Positions 15,824-23,450 are shown, counted from the first letter of the stretch. The stretch: DNA of 32,886 nucleotides from Oscillospiraceae bacterium (GCA_022792495.1 JAAWBD010000047.1:1-32886); one strand, 5' to 3'. Made by a program: numbers and translations. Notes: generated by a model from the letters alone, not told the origin.

Positions 15824-18376
15824 ATGAATGTATTTAAAAACAAGACCACACGGTTCCTCACCGCAAGCCTGGTCGCGGTAGTCCTCCTGTGCGTCTGCGT
15901 GTTCTCCTTCCTGGCCTTCCATATGAGCCAGGTAAGCACCCAAACCATCAATCAGGTGGGAACCCTTTACATGTCCAACATGAGCCAGCAGATCTCCATG
16001 CACTTCGGCACCACCATCTCTCTGCGCCTGGATCAGCTGGACGCCATCGTGACCACCACTTCGCCCCAAAGCTTTCAGGGCTATGACCAGATGTGCCAGG
16101 AGCTGTCCTACCAGGCCAGCGTCCGGAACTTTGAGTGTCTGGGTCTCTACTCCTCCGATGGCGTCTTTGAGATGCTCTACGGCAGCCAGATCACCGTCTC
16201 CGACCCAGAGCCCTTTCTGGAGTCCCTGAAAAATGGGGAAAAGAAGGTCGCCATCGGCACCGATCCCAACGGGGAGAAGATCATCCTTCTGGGCATCCCC
16301 ACCACCTACCCCATGGGAAACGGAAGCTCCTCCACCGCCCTGGTGGCCGGACTTCCCGCCGCCTATATCAGCGATACCCTCTCCCTGGAGGAGAATGACG
16401 ACCATGTCTACTCCTTCATCCTTCGCCGGGACGGCTCCTTCGTGATCCGTAACGCCAACACCTATCGCAACAGCTATTTCGAGCGGGTTCGGATGCTCTA
16501 CAGCGATGTGGGCGGCAAAAGCCCTGAGACCTATCTCATTGAGCTTCAGCAGGCCATGGACGCCCATCAGGATTATTCCACCGAGAGCGTCATCGACGGC
16601 GACCAGCGCCATATCTACCTCACCGACCTGCCCTATTCCGAGTGGTACCTCCTCACCACCATGCCCTACAGCACCATGAACTCCATCGTCAGCGGCCTGA
16701 GCCGCCAGTGGGGTTACACCGCCCTTCTGGGCGGAGCGGTGCTCCTGGCCGCCCTGCTGTTCGTATTCTCCCGGTACTTCAAGCTCACCCGTCAGCAGAT
16801 GGAGGAACTGGATCGGGCCTGGCGGGATGCCGACGCCGCCACCAAGGCCAAGAGCGAGTTCCTCTCCAACATGTCCCACGACATCCGCACCCCCATGAAC
16901 GCCATCGTGGGTATGACGGCCATCGCCACGGCCAACATTGACGACCGGGATCAGGTGCAGAACTGCCTGAAAAAGATCACCCTGTCCTCCAAGCATCTCC
17001 TGGGCCTCATCAACGACGTGCTGGACATGTCCAAGATCGAAAGCGGCAAAATGACCCTCAGCATGGATCAGATCTCCCTGCGGGAGGTGCTGGAGAGCAT
17101 CGTCTCCATCGTCCAACCCCAGATCCGGATCAAAAACCAGCAGTTCCATGTCTCCATCCACGACATCTCCACCGAGAATGTCTATTGCGACAGCGTCCGC
17201 CTCAACCAGGTGCTTCTGAACCTCCTCTCCAACGCCATCAAGTTCACCCCTGAGGGAGGTTCCGTGACGGTGACCCTCTACGAGGAGCCCTCCCCCAGAG
17301 GGGATGAGTACATCCGCATCCACCTGTCGGTGAAGGACACCGGCATCGGCATGTCCCCGGAATTCAAGGAAAAGATCTTCGACTCCTTCGCCCGGGAGGA
17401 TAATACCCGGGTGCACCGGACCGAGGGCACCGGCCTGGGCATGGCCATCACCAAATATATCGTGGACGCCATGCAGGGCACCATTGAGCTGGACAGCGAG
17501 CCCGGTCAGGGCACCGAGTTCCGGGTCACCCTGGATCTGGAGAAGGCCTCCACCCCCGAGCAGGAGATGATCCTCCCCGAGTGGAACATGCTGGTGGTGG
17601 ACGACGACCAGCTCCTCTGTGAAAGCGCCGTCACCTCCCTGCGCTCCATCGGCATCCGGGCCGACTGGAGCCAGGATGGGGAGAGCGCCATCAAAAAGAT
17701 CCTACAGCGCAGGGAGAAGCAGGATCCCTTCCAGATCATCCTTCTGGACTGGAAGCTCCCCGGCATCGACGGCATTGAGACCGCCCGCCGGATCCGCCAT
17801 ACCCTGGCCAGTGAGGTTCCCATCCTCCTGATCTCCGCCTACGACTGGAGCGAGATCGAGGAGGACGCCAAATCCGCCGGTATCAACGGCTTTATCTCCA
17901 AGCCCCTGTTCAAATCCACCCTCTACCACAGCCTGAAGCAGTACGCCGGCCACACTGAGGCCGAGCCCGACCCCTCCCAGCAGGCCGTGGATCTCTCCGG
18001 AAAGCGGGTCCTCCTGGCCGAGGACAACGAGCTCAACTGGGAGATCGCCAGCGAGCTTCTCTCCAGCCTGGGCCTCAGCCTGGACTGGGCGGAGAACGGC
18101 CAGATCTGCCTGGATATGTTCCAAAAGTCCGCCCCCGGCTACTACGACGCTATCCTCATGGACATCCGTATGCCGGTAATGACCGGTTACGAGGCCACCC
18201 GGGCCATCCGCGCCCTGGATCGCCCCGACGCCGGGCTCCCCATCATCGCCATGACCGCCGACGCCTTTGCCGAGGATGTAAAAAAGGCCCTGGACGCCGG
18301 CATGGACTCCCACGTGGCCAAGCCCATCGACATCCGGGAGGTCTCCCGCCTTTTGAAGCGTCTTATGCAGGAGTGA
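15824..18376 (+). CDS. Membrane hybrid sensor histidine kinase with two receiver domains
   Basis: An 850-residue sensor kinase. Membrane helix 1 (about 11-32), an extracytoplasmic sensor of about 260 residues (33-295, Cache-like by size and layout, ligand unknown), membrane helix 2 (about 297-317), HisKA with His352 in SHDIRTPMNAIVG, and HATPase with N-box NLLSNAIKF (Asn470), DTGIGM (505-510) and GTGLGM (535-540). Two receivers follow: REC1 with Asp642 in LLDWKLP and REC2 with Asp780 in LMDIRMP. Phosphate probably passes to the separate HPt protein upstream and then to the REC-HD-GYP-GGDEF protein. The ATG at 15824 has GGAGGG about 11 bases upstream, 27 bases after the HPt stop. It is the last gene of the operon and ends at a strong hairpin. 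Confidence 0.94.
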   Translation: MNVFKNKTTRFLTASLVAVVLLCVCVFSFLAFHMSQVSTQTINQVGTLYMSNMSQQISMHFGTTISLRLDQLDAIVTTTSPQSFQGYDQMCQELSYQASVRNFECLGLYSSDGVFEMLYGSQITVSDPEPFLESLKNGEKKVAIGTDPNGEKIILLGIPTTYPMGNGSSSTALVAGLPAAYISDTLSLEENDDHVYSFILRRDGSFVIRNANTYRNSYFERVRMLYSDVGGKSPETYLIELQQAMDAHQDYSTESVIDGDQRHIYLTDLPYSEWYLLTTMPYSTMNSIVSGLSRQWGYTALLGGAVLLAALLFVFSRYFKLTRQQMEELDRAWRDADAATKAKSEFLSNMSHDIRTPMNAIVGMTAIATANIDDRDQVQNCLKKITLSSKHLLGLINDVLDMSKIESGKMTLSMDQISLREVLESIVSIVQPQIRIKNQQFHVSIHDISTENVYCDSVRLNQVLLNLLSNAIKFTPEGGSVTVTLYEEPSPRGDEYIRIHLSVKDTGIGMSPEFKEKIFDSFAREDNTRVHRTEGTGLGMAITKYIVDAMQGTIELDSEPGQGTEFRVTLDLEKASTPEQEMILPEWNMLVVDDDQLLCESAVTSLRSIGIRADWSQDGESAIKKILQRREKQDPFQIILLDWKLPGIDGIETARRIRHTLASEVPILLISAYDWSEIEEDAKSAGINGFISKPLFKSTLYHSLKQYAGHTEAEPDPSQQAVDLSGKRVLLAEDNELNWEIASELLSSLGLSLDWAENGQICLDMFQKSAPGYYDAILMDIRMPVMTGYEATRAIRALDRPDAGLPIIAMTADAFAEDVKKALDAGMDSHVAKPIDIREVSRLLKRLMQE

Positions 18377-18390
18377 AAATCCGGAAAGAA

Positions 18391-18435
18391 AAAACGAGCC
18401 GCGCTGTACCCGGTACAGCGCGGCTCGTTTTATTT
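18391..18435 (+). terminator. Intrinsic terminator of the signalling operon (CGCTGTAC-core family)
   Basis: A 20-bp perfect stem (18391-18410 with 18412-18431) flanked by A and T runs, with T-rich sequence after it. Its inner arms CGCTGTAC/GTACAGCG recur in the hairpins at 27300 and 29450. Confidence 0.9.
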
Positions 18436-18507
18436 TCACCTGTTTCAGGAAAGGCATGGCCGCCAGGGACATTTCCCCCTTCTCTCCCCTCTTTTTAGCC
18501 CCCGACC

Positions 18508-18537
18508 TTTAATTTTCCCTTCCCGCCTGAATACAAT
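18508..18537 (+). promoter_or_regulatory. Possible mother-cell (SigE/SigK-like) promoter of sigK
   Basis: GAATACAAT at 18529-18537 resembles the CATACAnT -10 of SigE-dependent promoters. A TTTAATT stretch 14 bases upstream is a poor match to the -35. It is suggestive only because the gene behind it is sigK. Confidence 0.3.
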
Positions 18538-18572
18538 GGTAAAAGTCCAAAAAAGAAAGGGAGGTTCCGCCC

Positions 18573-19268
18573 ATGCTTTCCGCCTGGCTCATCCTTATGC
18601 TCCACACCCTCTTTTTCCCCCTCCGCCTGGATCAGGACAGCCGCTCCTTCCCCCGCGCCCTGAAGCCCGAGGAGGAGCGGGAATACCTGGACCGCTACGC
18701 CGCCGGGGATCAGGCCGCCAAGGACGCCCTCATCGTCCACAACCTGCGCCTGGTGGCCCACATCGTGAAGAAATACTACACCCAGTCCTGCGACCAGGAC
18801 GACCTCATCTCCATCGGCACCATCGGCCTGATCAAGGGCATCTCCACCTTCAAGCCCGACCGAAACGTCCGCCTGGCCACCTACGCCAGCCGCTGTATCG
18901 AAAACGAGATCCTCATGCACTTCCGCAGCCAGAAAAAGCTCCAGGGGGAGGTCTCCCTCTCCGACACCCTGGAGGCCGAGGGGGAGGGAGGCTCCCTGTC
19001 CCTCATGGACGTGATCCGGGTGGAGGACAACATGCTGGAGGATCTCTCTGCCAAGGACGCGGGCAAGACCCTCCGGGTTCGGGTGGAGGAGTGTCTGGAT
19101 GACCGGGAAAAACTGGTCATCACCCTCCGCTACGGCCTCACCGGAGCCACCCCCCTCACCCAGCGGGAGATCGCCCAACAATGCGACATCAGCCGCAGCT
19201 ATGTCTCCCGCATCGAAAAAAAAGCCCTGGAAAAGCTGAAAGCCTCCCTGGAAAAAGATCTATGCTGA
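18573..19268 (+). CDS. sigK: Late mother-cell sporulation sigma factor SigK
   Basis: A 231-residue sigma-70-family factor that directs late mother-cell transcription during sporulation. The hydrophobic N-terminus (MLSAWLILMLHTLFFPL) looks like a pro-sequence removed by membrane proteolysis. SFPRALKPEEEREYL, NLRLVAHIVKKYY (region 2.1), DDLISIGTIGLIKGISTF (2.2/2.3), LATYASRCIENEILM (2.4), and the region 4 helix-turn-helix LTQREIAQQCDISRSYVSR are all intact. The FRSQKK and SLSD-LSLMDVI segments favour SigK over its close paralogue SigE. GGGAGG lies 8 bases before the ATG. The gene is continuous, with no skin-type insertion. A bidirectional terminator follows directly. Confidence 0.92.
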   Translation: MLSAWLILMLHTLFFPLRLDQDSRSFPRALKPEEEREYLDRYAAGDQAAKDALIVHNLRLVAHIVKKYYTQSCDQDDLISIGTIGLIKGISTFKPDRNVRLATYASRCIENEILMHFRSQKKLQGEVSLSDTLEAEGEGGSLSLMDVIRVEDNMLEDLSAKDAGKTLRVRVEECLDDREKLVITLRYGLTGATPLTQREIAQQCDISRSYVSRIEKKALEKLKASLEKDLC

Positions 19269-19305
19269 AAAAGGGGCGGGACGCCGACGCGTCCCGCCCC
19301 TTTTT
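19268..19305. terminator. Bidirectional terminator between sigK and the 57-aa gene
   Basis: Perfect 12-bp GC stem GGGGCGGGACGC/GCGTCCCGCCCC (19273-19284 with 19289-19300), with A5 on one side and T5 on the other. It therefore works for both converging genes. Confidence 0.9.
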
Positions 19306-19307
19306 CT

Positions 19308-19481
19308 TTAATGGAACCCCATCTCGTCGCTGAGATCCTCCATCACCTGTCCCACCGTCCGCATGGCCTTCTCGGCGGCCTTCTTCACGTTGGTTTTCTT
19401 CTGGGGGGCCAAAACCGCGCCCATGGCCATCCCGGCCATCACTCCCATGGTGATCCCCTTAGCAAACTCGTGCTGCTTCAA
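19308..19481 (-). CDS. 57-residue YtxH-like small protein
   Basis: A short protein beginning at a TTG codon (19479-19481) behind GAGGTGG. The frame extends further upstream but has no other ribosome site. Residues about 9-25 form a Gly/Met/Ala-rich hydrophobic segment (GITMGVMAGMAMGAVLAP), and the rest is a charged amphipathic helix (KKAAEKAMRTVGQVMEDL). The pattern of a small glycine-rich membrane helix followed by a Lys/Ala helix resembles YtxH-type proteins. Function unknown; it converges on sigK. Confidence 0.7.
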   Translation of the reverse strand: MKQHEFAKGITMGVMAGMAMGAVLAPQKKTNVKKAAEKAMRTVGQVMEDLSDEMGFH

Positions 19482-19559
19482 CGCTCTCCACCTCTTTTTC
19501 TTGAAATTGAGAACCTGCGCTCCCACCCTTATTATTGCCCATCTCCCACAAAAAAGTCG

Positions 19560-19588
19560 TTGCGAAATCCCCTGTTCTCCTTTATAAT
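19560..19588 (+). promoter_or_regulatory. SigA-type promoter of the pseudo-pyrimidine operon
   Basis: -35 TTGCGA (19560-19565), 17-base spacer, perfect -10 TATAAT (19583-19588). The start of transcription should be near 19595, giving an unusually long leader of about 190 bases before the first gene. Confidence 0.7.
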
Positions 19589-19602
19589 AAAAATGGAAAT
19601 TT

Positions 19603-19625
19603 AGGGGCCTCCGGCCCCCCTTTTT
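19603..19625 (+). terminator. Terminator-like hairpin within the first 30 bases of the transcript (candidate attenuator)
   Basis: GGGGCC-TCC-GGCCCC (19604-19618), two C, then TTTTT (19621-19625). It begins about 8 bases after the predicted transcription start. The rest of the 302-base gap (19482-19783) shows no further gene: a pyrimidine-rich stretch (about 19672-19695) and the ribosome site of the next gene. Confidence 0.5.
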
Positions 19626-19783
19626 ATGGCCTGCCTCCAAAAATTTCCCCTGGATGTACCCTTCCGTACAACTTTTTCTCCTCTTCCCCCCCACAGCAGA
19701 GGCCACCACCCACAAGGGCAAAAGCCCCCCAGAGCGTGCCCGAAGCTTGTTTTCTTTTATTCCAATTGGAAAGGAGCCTCCCC

Positions 19784-21061
19784 TTGAAATACCTCATCCG
19801 AAAAGGCCGGCTGGTGGATCCGGTCAGCGGCATCGGCGGCGTAATGGATATCCTCCTGGAAAATGATAAGGTAGCCGTCATCGGCAGCGACCTCTCCGTC
19901 CCGGACGCCCAGGTCATCGACGCCTCCGGCCTGGTGGTCTGCGCCGGCCTGGTGGATCTTCACGCCCACCTGGGCCAGCCGGGCTTCGAGCACCGGGAGA
20001 CGGTGGCCTCCGGCTCTCTGGCTGCCGCCGCCGGGGGCTACACCACCGTGGGCTGCCTCCCCAATACTGATCCCCCCATCGACGTCCCCGGCGGGATCTC
20101 CTACCTCCAGGAGCTCTCCGCAGCCGTCCAGGGGGCCCGGCTTCGCCCCATCGCCGCCCTCTCCAAGGGCCGCCTGGGCCAGGAGGTCTCCGACTTCGAG
20201 GCTCTGAAGGCCGCCGGGGCCGCCGCCCTCTCCGACGCCGCCCCCCTCCGCAGCGCCAACCTCCTCCGGGACGCCATGATCCTGGCCCACCGCCAGGGCC
20301 TGGCGGTGCTGGCCTTCTGCGAGGATCCCGACCTGACCCAGGGCTTCGCTATCAACGAGGGGCAGGTCTCCCGCCGCCTGCGCATCCCCGGCCGCCCCGC
20401 CATCGCCGAGGAGCTCCAGGTCATGCGGGAGGCCATGCTGGCCGAGGAGACAGGAGCCGCCGTCCACATCTGCCGGGTATCCACCGCCAAATCCGTGGCC
20501 ATCCTACGCCGCTACAAGAAAAAGGGTGTCCGCCTTACCTGCGAGACCTGTCCCCCCTACTTCACCTTCACCGAGGAGGAGATCCTGGAGCAGGGCCCAT
20601 CCGCCCGACTGGAGCCTCCCCTGCGCTCCCCTGCCGATGTGGAGGGGATCCTGGAGGGGCTGAAGGACGGCACCATCGACGTCATCGCCTCTGACCATAC
20701 TCCCTTCTCCGAAGCGGAGACCTCCCTGCCCCTGGTTCGTTCCCCCGCCGGGGCCTCCGCCCTGGAGACCACCCTGGCCGCCTCCCTCACCGCCCTCTAC
20801 CACACCGGGCTTATGAGCCTTTCCGATGTGCTGCGTAAGCTGACCATCGAGCCCGCCCGGATCCTGGGTCTCCCCAACGCCGGCCGCCTGGCCGTGGGGT
20901 GCGAGGCCGACCTCACCATCCTTGACCCTAACGAGGAGTGGATCGTAGAGCCCTCCGCCTTCCTCTCCCAGGGCCGCAACACCCCCTTCGCAGGAAAACG
21001 GCTGAGGGGAAGGGTGAAATACACCATTGTGGGTGGAAGGATCGCCTACCAAGCCACCTGA
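19784..21061 (+). CDS. Dihydroorotase-family protein with lost metal and substrate residues (probable pseudo-dihydroorotase)
   Basis: A 425-residue protein, full length for type I dihydroorotase (PyrC), alignable from end to end (KYLIRKGRLVDP at the start; NTPFAGKRLRGRVKYTIVGG near the end). Two zinc histidines are kept (VDLHAHL, His60 and His62), as are Asp151 and Asp304 (ASDHTP). The substrate arginine of HLRxPG is Gly64, the histidine of HCED is Phe178 (LAFCED), the one of HVST is Arg231 (CRVST), and the histidine of DHAPH is Phe308. Numbering matches the family closely, so the losses are not alignment slips. It probably cannot hydrolyse dihydroorotate. It may be a non-catalytic partner, like Pseudomonas PyrC' bound to aspartate transcarbamoylase. 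The TTG start (19784) is set by AAAGGAG seven bases upstream. Confidence 0.85.
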   Translation: MKYLIRKGRLVDPVSGIGGVMDILLENDKVAVIGSDLSVPDAQVIDASGLVVCAGLVDLHAHLGQPGFEHRETVASGSLAAAAGGYTTVGCLPNTDPPIDVPGGISYLQELSAAVQGARLRPIAALSKGRLGQEVSDFEALKAAGAAALSDAAPLRSANLLRDAMILAHRQGLAVLAFCEDPDLTQGFAINEGQVSRRLRIPGRPAIAEELQVMREAMLAEETGAAVHICRVSTAKSVAILRRYKKKGVRLTCETCPPYFTFTEEEILEQGPSARLEPPLRSPADVEGILEGLKDGTIDVIASDHTPFSEAETSLPLVRSPAGASALETTLAASLTALYHTGLMSLSDVLRKLTIEPARILGLPNAGRLAVGCEADLTILDPNEEWIVEPSAFLSQGRNTPFAGKRLRGRVKYTIVGGRIAYQAT

Positions 21062-21074
21062 AAGGAGCTTTTCC

Positions 21075-21413
21075 ATGAAAAAAGTCTATCTCATCGGAGC
21101 TGCCGCCTTCCCTCTGCTGGGGCTTCTTCTCTGGAAGCTCCTCTTCCCCCAGATATCCGGCCTGGACGGGATCTATATCTTCCTGCTGGGGGGCTTCTGC
21201 CTCTGGTCTGCCGCCGCCTGTCTCCTGGGGCTGCTGTCGCCAGACTCCTCCCGCAGCTTCCGCTGGGCCTACGGCGGGGTGTTTCTGGGGCTCTTTCTCT
21301 CCCAGCTGTTTCAGGCCCTTTTCCACTTCCCTGCCTACACGCTGACCAACATTGTCCTTCTGTCCACCCTCTACCTGATCCAGCATCTGGAGCACCGCAA
21401 GAAAGACGAATAA
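21075..21413 (+). CDS. Small multi-pass membrane protein of the pseudo-pyrimidine operon
   Basis: A 112-residue protein, not recognised. Four hydrophobic segments are visible at about 4-23, 31-52, 65-84 and 86-100, and the tail is charged (EHRKKDE). No transport or catalytic signature is seen. AAAGGAG lies seven bases before the ATG. It starts 14 bases after the dihydroorotase-like gene and ends 25 bases before the decarboxylase-like gene, so all three are one operon. Its position between two degenerate pyrimidine enzymes could mean it anchors them at the membrane, but that is speculation. Confidence 0.75.
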   Translation: MKKVYLIGAAAFPLLGLLLWKLLFPQISGLDGIYIFLLGGFCLWSAAACLLGLLSPDSSRSFRWAYGGVFLGLFLSQLFQALFHFPAYTLTNIVLLSTLYLIQHLEHRKKDE

Positions 21414-21437
21414 ATTCACACGGAAGGGGCTGAGCCC

Positions 21438-22199
21438 ATGTCCTTTGACCATCTGCAAAGCAAGATCAAAACCAAAAAATGTCCTCTCTGCGCCACCGTG
21501 GCCCCTCCGGCCGGGATGGAGCGGGAGGGGGCGGAGGCCTTCTGCCGGAATGTTTTGGAGGCAGTCTCTCCTATTGTCCCCGCCATCCGTTTTCCCCTTC
21601 CCCCCTATCTCGCCTTGGGCCAGAAGGGTCTGGCCCTTTTGGAAGCCCTCCTCCCCCTGGCCCGGCAGGAAAAGCTCTTCACCCTGATCCAGGCGGACTT
21701 CGCCGATACGGATACGGCCAAGGCCCTTCTGTCCCAGCCATTTGACGCAGATTGTCTCATTGTCTCCGGCTACCCCGGCGGGCCCCAGCTCCCCCCTCTG
21801 CTGGAGCTCTGCCGCCAGGAGGACAAGTGCTTCTTCCTCCTGGCCCGAGTTGCCGAGGGTGGGGAGCTGCAGGATCTGGTGGCGGGGGACCGGCTGGTCT
21901 ACCAGGTGGTGGGCGACCTGGCCCATCGACTGGGGGGCAACGATTTGGGCCAGCTTGGCTATGGCCGCTCAGGTATCCTTTTGGAGCATGTCTACCCCTC
22001 AGACCTGCGGAATCTCCGCAAGCGCTGGGATCGTGATTTTCTTCTGGTCTCAGGCACTGCCGAGGATATCCGCTTCGCCTTCGATCAATATGGGCGGGGG
22101 GCTATGGCCCTCCTCCCCTTCCCCGCCTCCCCGGAGGAGGCCCGGGCCACCGCGGAGGGGCTGCGAAAGGAACTGAAGGATTTTGTTACCATTTTGTAA
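21438..22199 (+). CDS. Orotidine-5'-phosphate decarboxylase-like protein lacking the catalytic lysine
   Basis: A 253-residue protein with the overall pattern of the long (type 2) PyrF family: MSFDHLQSKIK at the start, SPIVPAIRF for the usual VPAVKPQ, FDADCLIVSGYPG for FDA..VNPYLG, GELQDL, and YGRSGILLEHVYP for YG.VGAVVGATYP. The catalytic DxKRxD motif reads DFADTD (87-92): both aspartates remain, but lysine is Ala89 and arginine is Asp90. The N-terminal GLDP substrate-binding motif and the C-terminal SRGI phosphate-binding motif are also unrecognisable (ATVAPP; LLPFPA). It is unlikely to decarboxylate OMP. An intact frame, a standard start and operon position argue against simple decay. The family call is by motif recall, not a search. 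Confidence 0.7.
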   Translation: MSFDHLQSKIKTKKCPLCATVAPPAGMEREGAEAFCRNVLEAVSPIVPAIRFPLPPYLALGQKGLALLEALLPLARQEKLFTLIQADFADTDTAKALLSQPFDADCLIVSGYPGGPQLPPLLELCRQEDKCFFLLARVAEGGELQDLVAGDRLVYQVVGDLAHRLGGNDLGQLGYGRSGILLEHVYPSDLRNLRKRWDRDFLLVSGTAEDIRFAFDQYGRGAMALLPFPASPEEARATAEGLRKELKDFVTIL

Positions 22200-22207
22200 C
22201 CAAAAAC

Positions 22208-22228
22208 GGAAGGGTTTTTCTTCCTTTT
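22208..22228 (+). terminator. Weak terminator-like hairpin after the decarboxylase-like gene
   Basis: GGAAG/CTTCC (22208-22212 with 22220-22224), seven-base loop, then TTTT. The stem is short, so readthrough into the phosphatase-GNAT gene is likely. Confidence 0.35.
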
Positions 22229-22271
22229 GTCGCGCTTTTGAATCTTTCCTGTAAGGAGGTGGAGAGGGCCC

Positions 22272-23402
22272 ATGACCACCGTTTATCTGATCCGCCACGC
22301 CCAGTCGGAGGGTAATCTCTACCGCCGGATCCTGGGCTGGCAGGATGGAAAATTGACCCCAACGGGCCGGGAGCAGGCCGCCGCCCTGGCTCCCCGGTTC
22401 CGGAATATCCCACTGGACGCCATCTACTCCAGCGACCTGCTCCGGGCCAGGGACACCGCCCAGGCCATCGCCCGGATCAAGGGCCTGGAGATCCGGACTG
22501 AGGCCGGGTTTCGGGAGGTAAACCTGGGGGAGCTGAGCGACATCCCCTACGGGGAATTTCTCCACCGCCAGCCCCAGCTGTACGAAGCCTTTTTTGCCTG
22601 CTCAGCCCAGTGGGATCCCCAGGAGGGGGAGAGTTTTCAGCAGGTGGCGGAGCGGATGACCGACACCCTGTTCCGGACGGCGGCCCGGCACCATGGAGGA
22701 ACGGTGGCCATCGTGTCCCACGCCATGGCCATCCGGTGTCTCCAGGCCGCCCTTCGGGGCAAGCATCCCGGGGAGTTTGCCGGCGCACCCCTGGGAGAAA
22801 ACACCGCCGTGTCCTGTTACGAGATCCAGGGGGACAGGTTCCGGGTGGTTTTTGAGAACGACGTCTGCCATCTGCCTCCCAGGCTCACCGCCACGGGGCT
22901 CCGGGCGGGACGGGAGCCCACCCCGCTGGTATGGTTCCGGTCTATGGATCTGGGAGTGAGGCAGGAGGCCCGGTTCTACCATAACGCCCGGAGGGACGCC
23001 TGGGAGGGGCTTCACGGCTCCCTGAAGGGCTTTGACGGGCCGGGATTTCTGGATGAGGCCCGGGAGCAGCTGCTGTGGGATCCCAGGGCGGTACAGCAGG
23101 TGATGTTTCAGGAGCAGCCCATCGGCCTTCTCCAGCTGGCCACCCTTCAGGGGGCGGCGGAGGGGGTGGGGCACGTCCCCTTCTTCTACCTTCGGGAGGA
23201 CTGCCGGGGCCGGGGGATCGGGGGACAGCTGCTGGGACAGGCGGTGAGCGTTTACCGGGATATGGGGCGGAAGCGGCTGCGGCTGCTGTGCGACCCGGAG
23301 AACGGCCCGGCCCAGCGGTTCTACGGGCGGCACGGATTTATCAAAACCGGACAGGCCCCGGGGAGTATGGGGATGCTGGATGTGCTGGAGATGGAGCTGT
23401 AG
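22272..23402 (+). CDS. Histidine phosphatase - GNAT acetyltransferase fusion
   Basis: A 376-residue two-domain cytoplasmic protein. Residues 1-200 are a phosphoglycerate-mutase-type histidine phosphatase: LIRHAQSEGN with catalytic His9, DAIYSSDLLRARDTAQ, acid region REVNLGELSD, and the second histidine in IVSHAMAIR. Residues about 210-376 resemble a GNAT N-acetyltransferase: YLREDCRGRGIGGQLL carries the R-G-x-G-x-G acetyl-CoA loop, and ENGPAQRFYGRHGFIKTG is the usual end of the fold. Substrates of either domain cannot be told from sequence. The ATG at 22272 has AAGGAGG about 12 bases upstream. No frameshift separates the two domains. It is the last gene before a bidirectional terminator. Confidence 0.9.
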   Translation: MTTVYLIRHAQSEGNLYRRILGWQDGKLTPTGREQAAALAPRFRNIPLDAIYSSDLLRARDTAQAIARIKGLEIRTEAGFREVNLGELSDIPYGEFLHRQPQLYEAFFACSAQWDPQEGESFQQVAERMTDTLFRTAARHHGGTVAIVSHAMAIRCLQAALRGKHPGEFAGAPLGENTAVSCYEIQGDRFRVVFENDVCHLPPRLTATGLRAGREPTPLVWFRSMDLGVRQEARFYHNARRDAWEGLHGSLKGFDGPGFLDEAREQLLWDPRAVQQVMFQEQPIGLLQLATLQGAAEGVGHVPFFYLREDCRGRGIGGQLLGQAVSVYRDMGRKRLRLLCDPENGPAQRFYGRHGFIKTGQAPGSMGMLDVLEMEL

Positions 23403-23450
23403 AACAGGTGGACAACAAAAACTGGCCCTTTAAGCTTGCATTCTTCTTTA

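Noticed and set aside
15461-17416. Long minus-strand open frame opposite the HPt and histidine kinase genes
   Set aside because: It is a shadow caused by high GC at third positions; the sense strand encodes intact kinase motifs.
18573-19268. SigE rather than SigK
   Set aside because: The SFPRALKPEEE start and the FRSQKK and LSLMDVI segments fit SigK better; the two are close paralogues.
19602-19783. PyrR-type antiterminator in the leader of the dihydroorotase-like gene
   Set aside because: No segment matches the PyrR binding-loop consensus and no antiterminator/terminator pair was found beyond the first hairpin.
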